DNA of 64,000 nt, taken from the NCBI GenBank assembly GCA_013400155.1, contig VXBM01000876.1:126461-190460 (forward strand), written 5' to 3'. The position numbers and the translations under genes were made by a program. This DNA comes from Helopsaltes ochotensis. Its lineage: Eukaryota > Chordata > Aves > Passeriformes > Locustellidae. How positions within the stretch are numbered: position 1 is the stretch's first letter; each line of letters starts with the position of its first letter. Below the pieces are notes generated by a model. The model had not been told where the DNA came from. It made no database searches and saw only the letters and a program-made list of their open reading frames with translations. This document shows, in pieces, positions 48,640 to 61,351 of this stretch.

Positions 48640-49250
48640 TAACTTTCCAATCTTGAATTAGGCTGGGTTCCAGGCATTCTGGGGGTCATCCTCTCCTGTT
48701 CAGGCATCCAGGTAATGAGAGTGGGGACAGGCTTGGCTGCTGGCTCTGGTACAGCACTGATACCCTTTGGGGAACAGGGAGGCAAGTGTGTAAAGAGACT
48801 CCCTTGCAAACCCTCTTGACACGTCCCCTCTCCTTTTCTCCTTTTCAGGCGGTGACAAATCATTTAAGCCCATTTATATATCAGCTATCAAAGACTGATT
48901 TTTTTAGGGTATGCACAGCACAAGCCTTTAGGAGGGTGATCTAAGCCTTTAGGGGTGCATGTGGTGCCTACAGACACCCCAGTGAGGTGCTGGGCATGCC
49001 CTGAAGACCTGCCTCAGCAGCTCCCCTGTCGAGGGGGCAGATGGGGCCGGTTTGTGCCTCTTTCCCCTTCTGCAAGAGCAGCAGATTGGTGTAAACAACA
49101 CCATTTATGGTCTGATACATCTGGAGACAACAAGGCCACAGGGCATAATAAAGTACAGGGAGGGCCGCTTGGCCCTTGCCGTTTTTCTTTCTAAAATCAT
49201 CTCCCTATTCCAACCGTGCCTCATGTCAGCTCATGTCCTTCCTCTGAAGT
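48640..49250. other. GC-richer patch, unrecognised
   Basis: This is a noticeable rise in G+C with open frames of 66-79 codons on both strands, none resembling known proteins. A direct repeat of AAGCCTTTAGG occurs near 48923 and 48943. It may be an old repeat or a conserved noncoding element. Confidence 0.25.
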
Positions 49251-52200
49251 GAATGCAGCAGACAGATATTGGAACATAAGGAAAAGACTAAAGAGGATGC
49301 CTTGCCATAAGCTGAGAGTTTTGGGGTTTTAATGTTGATTTCCCCACAGTAGACGCTTCATTGTCATTAGCTATTCAGCACAGCAGAACAACCTGCATAG
49401 CAGAGCCTTCAGCATTAGTAATATTTGGGACCTAAATTTTTGAGATCCTGGGAAGTTTCCACTGAGCACTGATACAAGATAACACAGGAAGAAAACTAGA
49501 AGGAGCTTTGAGGATGAAATGACATCAGCTGAAAGGCACTCATCATCACCATCAGAAAAACAGGCACACTTCCACACAGGCACCTATAGAAAGTGGCTGG
49601 CAGCTGCATTAAAAGTCACAAAATCTCTCAGGACATCAAGAACAGCCCCATGTAGGCAGAAAAACACTGGAAACAAGCAAACCCAAGAATTATATGCATA
49701 GACACACATATATACATGACTAGAGAAGAAAAAAGGCCAAAGTCTCTCTGAACGTTTGAATAATTGGGAAGAACACAATACCCCCGGGGAACCAGGTTTT
49801 CCTGAAAATCTATTACTGGAAATCCTGTTTGCTAAACTTAACAGTCTGACATGGGATTCCTCACATAAATCACTGCAGTCAGGCAAATGTAGGAATCCCT
49901 CTGAGGTCTTCATAATACTGTCAAGAGATATCTATGTGTTAACCTCCCCCCTGTGCAGCTATTTTTGTTCTTCTCCTTAGTTTACAGACACAAGGGGTAT
50001 AATTTATTTTAATTATTTGTTTTCAAGTTGAATGGCTACAGACTCTGAACAAGAAATATCACTAGGCTGCAGCATATCAAATAGCATTGTGAAGATGCTA
50101 TTCATTTGGTAGGCACCCTAAGAGAACGAACACACTTTCATTTAACGTTGATAAGCTCAATGCATTCATTTATAAAGGTAGCACGCCAACTTATATTCCA
50201 ATGAAATATAATCGATAATATTGCGGCAGAGATCTGGAGCTAACAACATTATCAAAGGAGAAAAATACACCGAGAAAGGAAATATTACAGCACACTTATC
50301 ATTTACATACCTTGTGAGGTCAGGACCTTTATCTTTCTCACAGTTTTGTGGGGTTTTTTTTCTGGAGTGGGGTAAGGACAGATGTGCTCTAAGGTACCTT
50401 TGTCTTCACAGCATGGAAAGTGCCATTCTTCACTCCCTATGGGCAAAGACAGAAACAGATGTATGTTTCAGTGACCTGTCTTTTATCCATGGTAGGTTCC
50501 ATCTTCATCCTTGTATGTACTGCAGCACTTGCAGTAAATTGCTTAATATACATTCAGCTGAATTTGCATCTATGCATTATCCATACAGATAGCTCAGAAA
50601 GTCCCGTTTCAATGTAAATGGGGAGAAATACCACTGGAGAGAAGAAAATTAGGCTGAAATAAAAATATTGCAAGATGGGAGTTGGGACTGAAACCTCACG
50701 GTGATGGCACAGAACGACTGTGAGGTTCCTGTATTATTTTATAATTACAAGGAAAACACGGACTTGATAATTAAGACTCAGAGGGTGAAAAAATAGCTCT
50801 TAGCCATTAACAGCTGTCTCAGAAGGCCAATACCATTGAGGGCACCTTGTGCCCTGTGCTTTCCACTGCTGGAAGCAATCCTGGTGCCCTCTTGCCTCCT
50901 TTCCTTCCATGAGACCAGCTGTATTTTCCACAGCAGGCACAGGGAGGTCTGACTAACACCCACCCACCCAGGGAGGCAGGCAAGGGAGTTAGGGAAGTTT
51001 CCACTCTTCCAAGCTTACACATGGGAGTCCCTAATATAGGCTACGGTGTTGGTTTTATGGAATAGATAAACCTTAATTTTCCACCCTATTTACATATGGA
51101 TGTGGGGTTTCTGTGTCACGGAAGGGAAATTGTGTGTTCAGTACTTATTATTGCCTGAAAGGCCTGTGGATTTATTTTTCCTTGTAACACCGCTGTATAA
51201 TAATGTAACATTTTCCACCTGAATCCCTAATGGTACTTTCACGATTAAATGAAGAAAACTTTACAACATTCTCCTAAAATACTCACAGCCGTGATTTTAC
51301 AAACGCTTTCCACGATTTAGTGGAGTTCAGCTTGAGCCCTGCATCCTTTTTGCCTCCAAACATTGACCAGAAATTGTAATGGCTATCTCTTGGGAAATGC
51401 CCCTTATGACAGAGCCTATTTTCACCATTTGTTGGTATCTAATGCCACCATAGTCTTGTTTTCATTCAGAGAAGCCAAAGTGCTTAATCTAACACGAGCA
51501 AAAAAGCCTCTCCAGCGGCTTTGCCTCTCTTGTCCTGTATTCTGTCTGTGAGTGGCATAGCTCTAAGGAATACATTATTGTGGATGCAGACCACTCCAGA
51601 TGATTCAGAGACCCTTTATATCATAGCCAAAAACAGATGAAGAAGAATTGCTTCCTCTGGGACCCAGATATTATCCAGTTCAGCTGAAGCCATTCTCACT
51701 TGGTTTGTCTGACAGTGATTTTGCATTTTAATTTTTAATAATTCTTTAATCCATCTAAAATGGGGGAGAGCAAATAAAGCAGAATCCCTCTGCTGCTTTC
51801 TTCCTCCCTTTCTGCCTTATTCATTTTCCCATTTTTTATAATTTTTTAAATTCCATATTCCTCTGGTTTTTGAAGCTGTTGATTGAACACATTGGTTTTT
51901 CTTTTATGTACTGTGAAGCACTAAAGAGGAGCTTGCTAGGAACTAGACTTTTTTTCTATTCTCCCATTTTTACTAAAAAAAAAGTCTTCTCTGAAGACAC
52001 CACTTTACATTGCATTGAAAGTTAGAAACAAGTAGAAACAGCCAAACTAGAGTTAAGGTTGCCCTGTATTCTTCATTGATTCTTTCCCTTTCACCTCCTC
52101 CTTCCTCTAATCTAACTTTTCCATGCTATTTCTTCCTAATTCCAATTCTTTCATTTCAAAAGGTTTTCTTTATCACACTTTGTCTTACCATGGTCTAGTT

Positions 52201-52370
52201 CCTGTATATTCTTTAGAGAGATGTGTGCATGTTACTGAAACTCCCTCAGAACCTTGAAACATTTTCTGTATTTTAAAAGCAGTTTTATCTCAGTTTCATA
52301 AAGAAAGAGATTAACTTTGGCTCAAAACTGGTCTGTGAGGAAAAGTCCCATTTCTAAATGCACAAACCAG
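49251..52370. other. Unique AT-rich noncoding sequence
   Basis: No gene or transposon is recognised. The longest open frame, 123 codons at 50221-50592, has no domain support. Overlapping it at 50420-50617 is a hydrophobic frame that looks like a membrane segment, but it has no start, splice or homology support. Confidence 0.5.
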
Positions 52371-52970
52371 NNNNNNNNNNNNNNNNNNNNNNNNNNNNNN
52401 NNNNNNNNNNNNNNNNNNNNNNNNNNNNNNNNNNNNNNNNNNNNNNNNNNNNNNNNNNNNNNNNNNNNNNNNNNNNNNNNNNNNNNNNNNNNNNNNNNNN
52501 NNNNNNNNNNNNNNNNNNNNNNNNNNNNNNNNNNNNNNNNNNNNNNNNNNNNNNNNNNNNNNNNNNNNNNNNNNNNNNNNNNNNNNNNNNNNNNNNNNNN
52601 NNNNNNNNNNNNNNNNNNNNNNNNNNNNNNNNNNNNNNNNNNNNNNNNNNNNNNNNNNNNNNNNNNNNNNNNNNNNNNNNNNNNNNNNNNNNNNNNNNNN
52701 NNNNNNNNNNNNNNNNNNNNNNNNNNNNNNNNNNNNNNNNNNNNNNNNNNNNNNNNNNNNNNNNNNNNNNNNNNNNNNNNNNNNNNNNNNNNNNNNNNNN
52801 NNNNNNNNNNNNNNNNNNNNNNNNNNNNNNNNNNNNNNNNNNNNNNNNNNNNNNNNNNNNNNNNNNNNNNNNNNNNNNNNNNNNNNNNNNNNNNNNNNNN
52901 NNNNNNNNNNNNNNNNNNNNNNNNNNNNNNNNNNNNNNNNNNNNNNNNNNNNNNNNNNNNNNNNNNNNNN
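52371..52970. other. Assembly gap, 600 N
   Basis: Exactly 600 undetermined bases followed at once by 11 T (52971-52981). The adjacency to a homopolymer is like that of the 25-N gap at 32282. Confidence 0.99.
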
Positions 52971-53497
52971 TTTTTTTTTTTGCAGTTGAAGAACAGCTTT
53001 GTGTTGATTAATGAAATAAAATGCAATAATTGCTAGCAGAATTTGATGCTGTCCTTTAAAAATTGCTGATGCTTAAGATGATTCTGAAATAAATTAGTCA
53101 GTGAGTTGACTATGCATACAAAGCCAGTAACACTTGCAATGTGCCAGCCAGAATCCTGAATGCCTGCTTTTAACTGGACTAGCTGAAACTTTTTTTGAAC
53201 AAGTCTGTTCTGGATTAAATTTCAGTACAGCAAATAACAAAGATAAACCTCAGGCCTTTGGGAGTAAACAGAATAGGTGTTAAGGCAAGTTAGAGCACAT
53301 GGGTCAAGAGCAGGCACAGATTTTAGAAGAACATTTTTCTTCACGCTTTTTTAGAAAGTGGAAAGAAATTAACTGCTCTTTGTGTCTGTAATAATAATGA
53401 AGAGACTCACTCCTCTGATAAACTTAATTAAATGTGGTCAAATTGGCTAAGTCTGAAATTTAGCACATTTCAGAGGCTCAGCATCTGAGCAGGGAGT
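52971..53497. other. Noncoding after the gap
   Basis: Starts with a T run at the gap edge. The rest is AT-rich unique sequence without a recognisable feature. Confidence 0.5.
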
Positions 53498-54215
53498 TTT
53501 ACCCAGCCGGTCCAGAAGGACAGTGAAAATCTTCAGAATCGGGCCAACCCAAGCTGAAGGAACAAAAGCGAGAAGTTCTGCACCTAGGGCAGAATAACCT
53601 TGCGTGTCAGTACGGGCTGGAAGCCAGCCTGCAGAGCAGGAGCACTCTGGCAGTCGCTGTGGATGCCTGGTTGGAAAAGAGCTACAAAGGGCAGCTCTCA
53701 CAGCACCACGGCGAGCTGCGCACACACGGTGGGAGGAGAGCGGCCAGCAGGTGTTTCATTACACCCTTTAACTCAGTGCCCCTTGAGGTTCACCTGGAAC
53801 ACCGGCTTTTTGAACTCCCCAGCTTGAGAGAGACGCTGAGAACTCTGAGAGAGTCCCGTGGAAGGCTGTGAGACAGTCCCAGCCTTAGGAAGCAGGACTG
53901 GCGAGGAGAGGCAGGCAGCTGCGCTGGTTTGGCTCAGAGAGGAGAGGTGGCTGTGGAGTCTGCAGCTACACAGCTGCAAACAAAATGCAGCCCAGCTCTT
54001 CCCAGCGTGGATGGTAGAGGAAAGAGGTTGTCACTGTGAGGAGAGAGCAGGGCTGGAAGAGGGTATCCTGAGAGACAGTGCAAACTCATCCTCAGAAGTT
54101 CTCCAGACTCCAGCAAACAAGGCCCTGGCTGGCCTGACCGGGGGTTGGTGACAGCTGGGGTTTGAGCGGGATGCTCCTCGGGGTGACCTCCTTTTCAACC
54201 AGCATCTCTGCCATT
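53498..54215 (+). mobile_element. Old CR1 LINE fragment
   Basis: The block 53560-53640 matches the CR1 region after the RT core: GAAGTTCTGCACCTAGGGCAGAATAACCT, encoding EVLHLGQNN, then CAGTACGGGCTGG (QYGLE), as in the family's KVLHLGRNNPxxQYRLG. Next, 53786-53960 follows the CR1 order, with a stretch like 'CACCTGGAACACCGG' and then GAGGAGAGGCAG...TGGCTCAGAGAGGAGAGG. The C-terminal piece near 54075-54140 (GAGAGACAGTGCAAACTC...CAAGGCCCTGGCTGGCC) leads into a 3' tail with TGGGGTTTGAGCGGGATGCTC and GTGACCTCCTTTTCAACC at about 54182-54199. Stops and frameshifts are frequent, so the copy is long dead. Exact borders are uncertain, and part of 53650-53780 aligns poorly. Confidence 0.65.
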
Positions 54216-56194
54216 CCCTTGCAAGTTTTCTTTCATTTCTTCGTGCAGTACTTTGATGATGAACCCGCGTCTTAAGAAAGTGCTCCCCACCCTTTCCTTG
54301 AAGTGGAAATGAAATAGGTGACACATTTTGCTACGGATTGCTTTGGAAACCAACACTGGCAACAGTCTTACAAAACAAAGAATATAAAAACCCAGAATAC
54401 CAGAAAGTTTTTATGCATTGTGAGTTCATTTATTCTCTCAGTTTCTAACCATACATTAACAGGCCAGGGACAACTAGAACAGCAGGGGAGTCACTGAAGC
54501 ATGGCCCAAGAGGCAACAGGATGTGCTCAACACTCCCACCTTCCACACCTCTAAGGCATTTGGTGCCTGTCGGGAGACTTGTCTCATATAGAAGATGAGA
54601 ACTGCTATTTCACTTATATTTGAAAGCCAGAAAGTTGGGATGAAAATAAATTATGAGAATTTAACAGAGTAGAAAAAATATAGAGAGGGTAGAGGAAAAA
54701 ATCCTTTTCAGAAAAGAAAAACAAAAAACAACACCACCACCAACAAAAAAAAACAACCCACAAAACAAAACAAACCCTACCAAAAAAAAAAATAAAATTG
54801 CAATGGTACCAAATTAGCTGATTAGAAAAATTCAGGGGTCTTTTTTGCATCTAGTTAGTCAAATAACCAAAGGGTTAACATACTTCTTCTACACCAAGTA
54901 GTTTCCTCAGGTTATGATATATTACCATGGAGCTAAGCTATGCTATATACCCAGTACTTTTTTTGTTTCTAATTTTGTTTCAAGTATGGAAAAAAGTTAT
55001 ACCACCTTGCAAAAATTATACCTTGTATGTGGGTTATTACTGGGGGTTGGTGAAGAAGAGTTGGTTGTTTTTTAGAAGCTGTTACAGAAAGTAAAAAACG
55101 TTCCCCTACCTCTTCTCGGAGGCCCTCTGAGACCTTCTTAGGGAGTCCTGCCACAGTGACCTCTCATGACGATTCCCTTCTGATCTCACCAGAATTGATC
55201 CTTGGCAAGCTCAAAGAGCAAGGAGAAAATGAGAACTGACAGAAGATACTCTTCCTAGGAGTAAATATATTGCCTCACTGAAGCTCTTATCCTTTACTGT
55301 CCCTGAGTAATAAGTCCTGAAGTTGGCCTGTGAAGTGCTGTGAGAAAATGAAACTGCGGTCTGTGAGATACTAATATTTCTTGAAAGAAGGAGGGGGATC
55401 ATTCCTCTCCTCTGATTAATGCCTCATGCACTGCTCTAGTCCATTAGAGACGTAAAGGTGCCTTTAACAGGCCCCTGAGCAAAGTGCTTTATGCAACATA
55501 CTCCCTGTCCTTGACACGGAGACAGAGAGTATCTTAAGCGGCGTCTCCAGATAACACCAAGTATTCAGAAACGGAGGAATCCCTCCAGGGATCTCTTCCT
55601 GCCAAGAGAAATTAGAGCAGCTCCTGGTTATTCTGACTTAAAGGAGAAGCCAAGTCGTGCCCTGGGCTGTGGGGTGGTGAAGGTGCTGACCATGCCTGGC
55701 TGAGTGGAGAGGCCGTGGCAGAACTTCCCTGTCCTGTCCTCCTGGGACTGAGGGCATCCCGTTGGTCCCAGCTATCCCTAACGCAACAAGGGGCAGGTTT
55801 GGCCCCTACAAAAATCAGGAAGTTGGCAAAACTTCAGGAAATTGTTGTATTTTGTTTGTTGAGCACAGCTTAAACCATCCTAAACCATTTTAGTGAGGAG
55901 GATGGCTGTCTCACATACATTTTCATTTCTAAGTCCGACTGACACAGGGAGCAGCGTGCACTGACTAATGGCAGTGCTAAACTACTCTGCAACACTAGAG
56001 CTACACTAATGTGTTCACATCTCAAACACAGGTGGTACAACCACCTTTGTGGGCCCTGCCTGGTAACGTTTTTAAGTGCACGTGTGTGTGCACCATATGG
56101 CCTGATGGCTGTATGATCTTCTGTCATTTCATTATGGTTTTCCTGTAAGGGTTGGAAATGACTGTTATTATGAAAGATCAGCCCATCCACTCAG
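54216..56194. other. Noncoding, nothing recognised
   Basis: Unique sequence. The stretch 55430-55810 is somewhat richer in G+C, with no open frame of interest. An A/C tract lies at 54717-54796. Confidence 0.5.
54717..54796 (+). repeat. A/C-only low-complexity tract
   Basis: About 80 bp with only A and C except isolated T near the end. Units are ACC and AAAAC-like. Confidence 0.85.
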
Positions 56195-56368
56195 AAAAAC
56201 CAAAAAAACAAAACAAAACAAAAACCAAACAAAACCCCACAAAAACTACCAACCAAAAAAAACCCAAAAAACAAAAAACAACCAAACCAAAAAACCAAAA
56301 AACAAACCAACCAAAAAATCCAAACAAAACCCAAAACCTCATAACAAACAAACAAACAAACAACCCCT
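56195..56368 (+). repeat. A/C-only low-complexity tract, longest in the window
   Basis: 174 bp made almost solely of A and C with five isolated T and no G. It has AAAAC, AACC and ACAA units, ending in a short (ACAA)n run. Long lysine/asparagine/threonine-rich and phenylalanine/tryptophan-rich open frames on the two strands are artefacts of this composition. Confidence 0.9.
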
Positions 56369-59300
56369 GCACAATGAAACTATAGAAACTTGGCTACAGA
56401 AAACAGTGGGAAGATCTAAAATAAGAAAGGATGACTGGTTACGAAAGAAGCAGTTTGAGAGTTTTAACAGACAATCAGGAATTTGGGGAAAGGGGAAGGA
56501 ACAAAGGAAGAAGGAAAAGATTATTTCTCTGTAGTACTTTTACTAGACTACTATGCCAGATTATCTTGCTAAGAGCATAAATTCCTCAAGATCACTAACA
56601 CAAGAACTAATATAAACTCACAATAAGAGTTGCAGAGCTGACAGGAGTAACCAATCCATTGTCACTCTTCTGTCATTTAATACCTTTATGGTAAGCATCA
56701 TGTTAAACCTGAGCACTTGAGCAAAAATATTATAACTCATCAAATATTCCACCAATATCACATTTCCCACAAGAACATTTCCCTTCATAGAAGTATTTTG
56801 CACCAAAGCACTCAAACGACAGTAATGAACAGCAAAATTTTTAACCAGAAGTAGTCAACTCATCTTTGACCTCTTCAATTTTCCTGCATTTAGGTTCTCT
56901 GTAATATCCTGTGGTTCCACAGAAGCTCTTTCAGAAACAAATTTAGCATGGAAGGTGGAAGCCAATGTCAGGAACTTCGTGTTACTGTTTATGCAACTGA
57001 AATGCCTGCTGCACAAGTTGTCCTCTGCTGTGCTGTTGTACTTGTCTATTTCTATATGCCAGCTATGGTATTTTCTCAAGTATATCAACCCTCATGGTAT
57101 CTAATCACTGACAGTCAAACACTCCACTTAGGTATGGCTCCAGCAGTGCATAGGAGCCATAAAGAAAACTTAATGAGCTTCCTGGGGTTTGCCTGTAATA
57201 GAGAAATGTGCATGTGGCATAGAGCTGCTTGGTACTAATTCTGAAAGGGATAAAAATAAAGGTGTCAAATCTAATACAGGGAAGCCTTTCTCCAAATGAG
57301 AGAAAACTATCAAGCTCTGAACTTACAGAAAACCCTTTTAAAGTGCTAACCTAGAGATTAATGAAAAGATCTGAAACTCCAGAAAATGTCTGCATTTAAA
57401 TTGCTTCTTTCACAAGTGGTATGGCTAACCAACTTCTTCCTATATATGTATGACTTATATCCCTTTATCCCACATCCCTCTCTACACTAACTCTACTTCT
57501 CTCCCATGTGGTTCCAGTATCTTTCTTTGTCACTTTTGCAATATTAAGACCTTCCTCCAGATCATCTGAAGTCATTCTGCTCTCCCATCCCCATCCCATC
57601 TCCCCCAAAAACTTAGTAAGAAGAAACAGCCATTAATGTGAAACACATTTTTTTAATATAAGTTATCTAGCACAACCAAATAGATCAACTCAAACTCCCC
57701 TTATTTTTTCCCCAAATTCTCATTATTGACAAAATGTCCTCCCTCAGGACCACTATTGACAATTGAAAGCAATTCAAACCTCTGGGATGTTTGAAAAACC
57801 TTTTTTTTCTCTCAAAATTAAACTGCTTAATAGGTTGAAAATTTGCTTGGGAGAATAATGAGTGTTTGCAGAACAAATAAAACCAGATGACCACAAAAAA
57901 TAATTATAAATAAAACCAGGAACCCAAGGAATCTTGATTTTTTACCATAACTTTGAAGCACAGATGGAGGCCCTTCCTAAACAAACATTATACTCTTTTC
58001 CCATCATTCCTGAATTTGTTACTTAGTTTCATCCCATTGCTCCTTTTCACTCGCCTTCCAGAACATCCCACGATTTTCAGAGGGAGCTCTGTGTTGCATC
58101 TCAGCACCAGAGCAGTGTGGTGGTGTAGAGCTGGGCCACCAAGGGAGAGTCCCAGCAGAGGACTCAGTTAAAGTGGGACTTAATTCCATATCCAGAGCTC
58201 CAAGGGGATAACCCAGCAACTACTGGCAGTGAGCTACAGCATTTTCCCTGTGCACCGTCTTCACACTCCTCCATTTCCATGGGAAGAAAACCCAGGTATG
58301 TATACAAGGAGGCTGCAATCTGTTCAATACACTATCTGAACCAGATTCCTGTCCACAACCAGTTTTAGAATACCTATTTTGAGGTGTGCTGTGGATAGAA
58401 ATATTCCTATAGAAACATTTAAGGGTCCTCCTCTATATTATTCTTTCTATTGCTCATTTTCATTTTGCAAACAAGAATTTCCTTTCTCTCCTTACAAGTT
58501 ACTTTTGTTATCTTTCCTCTCTACCTAAAATGCAATAAAAAAGAGCTAAACCACATAAACATGAGATACATCGTAGTAATTTCTTCAAAACCTAAATGTT
58601 TTGAGATCAGACAGAGAAGTATATGTATATTTTATGAAGTTTGAAAACATTAGATACTCTCTGATCAAAATATGTTGTGCTTTATGCTGAAGAATATCTG
58701 GGGTAGAACATTTTCTGTTATTTCAGATGTACACTTGAACTTTCTACTTTAACTGAGAATTAAGTCAGCCAATTCTACAGTCCCAAAGGCTTCCTTGTTT
58801 CAGTGGTGAATGGCATTAGCTAGTTAAAATCAGCTTCTCAGCTACACAATCTTAAATACTTCTCTACCTAACATCTATTCTGATAAATTGGTGGGAAAAG
58901 CTTTGAGATTGAGGCAACTTGGTCACCGTGTAACATTTTGCTAAGGACTACAACAAGGAGAAAATATAAACAATCATTAAATGTTAACTTAAAATGAGGC
59001 AATAAATAAAAAACAAGAGCAATGTATACTGCAAATTCAAACTGATGCAAATAGAAACTTCACATTTTTCAAGCTCTGAAAAAGTTGTGAAACTGCTGTA
59101 GGTTGGAGTAGTTGGTAACAATTAGGATAAATTTCTGCTGTTATAGTAAATTATAAGCTCAGCTCTATATCAGTGTAGAATTATTACTGACACCACGAAG
59201 AATATCAAGATTATCAATTTTTAAAATTTTGAAAAATATTTATTTTAGTTTTCTTTCCCATGACAATTAAGTAGCTATAAATTAAGAAGTTTGTAGTAAC

Positions 59301-61273
59301 TGTACAAAATGATAGTAAGATTTATTTATCATGGCTCACTTATTATCTGCAGTTATTTTTTAGAACTCTTGTTTAGAAAGCTGCTTATAAAGTTGTGTGT
59401 AAGGAAGTGGCAAATAATCATATCATGCTGTTAAGATTTAACTTGGAGGAGATGCTCCCTATTGCAATAAAGAATTCATTTGAAATTCTTGATGCTTACC
59501 TCACCATCAAATCAAAGTTAATTTGTCAAAACAGGGTATTTAGCCAACAACTTTGTTACTTTTCAAAGCCATCTCGTTTTTCTCATAAAAATACTTGCCT
59601 TTTTATATTTTTCCCACCTGTGTAAGAAAAAGAAAACAGAAGCTCAGGACTGCATATGGTGTTTTCCAAATCTGAATCTAAAAATTGCTAGCAGCAGTAA
59701 AGCACAAACTGGCAAGACTAAAGAAACATACTAAGCAGGAATTCAAAGATAACCAAATAATCTCTCTCACGTTTTCACATGAGCAGTGCTACTACAAACA
59801 ATGGGAAAAGTCATACCAGAACACTTATGTAACGTTTTAAGAAGTTCCAGTCTTCTTAAAAATAGTGAGAAATGTTACCATTTTTTGTGCAGACACTTTT
59901 GTGAGGAATGTTATGTGAAATCTGAACCTAATTGTTCTTAATAAAGTCTGTGGAGATGCATCATTCCCTCACTTGCCTCATCCATTTCTTGACCTTCTTT
60001 TGCCCTGAAAAACATTCCAGGTATGAATAATAATTCAGCTGGTTATGGTAGACTTTAGTGATACACTTAGTTCCTTTCACTGCCAAATGTTGCAGATTTA
60101 CAGTACACTGTAAAGACTAAAGTGCAGGCATAATTACCTCATTTCTTCCTTATGCAGATGATTTCTGAATTCTTACCACCTCCACGCTTATGACTCATTC
60201 CTCAAGTCAGTCTCCTGAAGGAAAAACCCAAGAGATGTCAAGCAGAAACTGTGCTCAGCCAAAAGAGCAGGCATGTTGCTCCTGGTCCCCCTCCAGGTAC
60301 TGAGCCTCAGAAGAGCAGAGAGCCACATGATGTTTCTTTTCTGAAATGAGAAAGATCTGTGCTGCTGGCTCGGCCAAAAGCAAATCTTTGCAGTGTTCTC
60401 TACTAGGACCCTGTCCCCTGGGGGTCACGGTGCCTTTCCATGCCATACCTTCAGGATTCTGTTTTGAACACTGTTTTAGGAGTTATATGATAATCTGATA
60501 TATATATACACATAGCTGTAATTACATTTTTGACCAGTGAATTATTCAACTGATATCAAATACCTGTGAGATTATCTTTTCTGATACACCTTTCAAAGAC
60601 GCTCTGGGTCCAATTCCTTCATTTTTACAGAATAGTCTGCTTGGACAAAAAATTCTCAAATCTTCACTTGTATATCAGTAACCACAATTTTACTCGGTCA
60701 GCCATATTCTGGTCTCCTTTCAGCCTTCAGAAGAGAGCTCTTTCAAAATGCTAACGAGACACACAGTTCACAGGGAGCGTCCTCTCTCTGTACACACTGG
60801 CAGTGGTAAGGTCAGAGTCACCAGCTGGACTTTGCATTCTCGTGACAGAGGCAGACTGTCCTCTCTGACTTATCCCTGCATCGTGGTGAGGAAGCTGACA
60901 AGGAGGTTCTTTCCCCTGTCTCTCTTTTTTTTTTAAAAAAAATTACATTCCCTCACTGCTCTTGCATTAGTGGCCTTGTTCAGCACAACAAGATTTTTAT
61001 GCATGTGTTTCGCTGTTGTAAGTATTACACTATGATGAGGAAGCAAATCCTTTTTTTTTTCAGGGGTTGTGTTGAACGAATATCCTTCAGGGGATAAAAG
61101 CAGGTCAGCTATTTCAGTAGGCAGCATCTCCAGATGTAATTCCTCTATGAATTATATACACAGATATAAACTCACAGACACTTCTTAACTGAACTGGCAT
61201 TTGTAAAAGAAGAAGCAGCAAACTGAAGAAGCTAATTTTCTATGGCAGTGATCCTACAACGTGAGTTGTAGCT
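56369..61273. other. Unique AT-rich noncoding sequence
   Basis: About 4.9 kb with no recognisable gene or transposon. Open frames of 96 codons (56948-57238, plus) and 77 codons (57088-56855, minus) overlap each other and match nothing known. The patch 58040-58225 is slightly GC-richer and unrecognised. Confidence 0.5.
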
Positions 61274-61351
61274 GTCTTGTACAGACTGACTTCATTTAAC
61301 TCCTGAAAATAGGTCTTGTACACACTGACTTCATTTAACTCCTGAAGAAAG
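61274..61351 (+). repeat. 39-bp tandem duplication
   Basis: Two adjacent 39-bp units, 61274-61312 and 61313-61351, each start GTCTTGTACA and contain GACTTCATTTAACTCCTGAA. They differ at only a few positions. This is a simple local duplication, apparently fairly recent given the low divergence. Confidence 0.92.

Noticed and set aside
50420..50617. Hydrophobic open frame resembling a membrane segment
   Set aside because: Short, without homology, splice signals or start context. AT-rich frames often look hydrophobic.
52317..53036. Open frames of 217-239 codons on both strands
   Set aside because: They run through the 600-N gap and contain no real sequence there.
56152..56385. Lysine/asparagine-rich and phenylalanine/tryptophan-rich open frames
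   Set aside because: Compositional artefacts of the A/C tract.
56855..57238. Overlapping 77- and 96-codon open frames on opposite strands
   Set aside because: Neither resembles a known protein, and opposite-strand overlap suggests a chance gap between stop codons.
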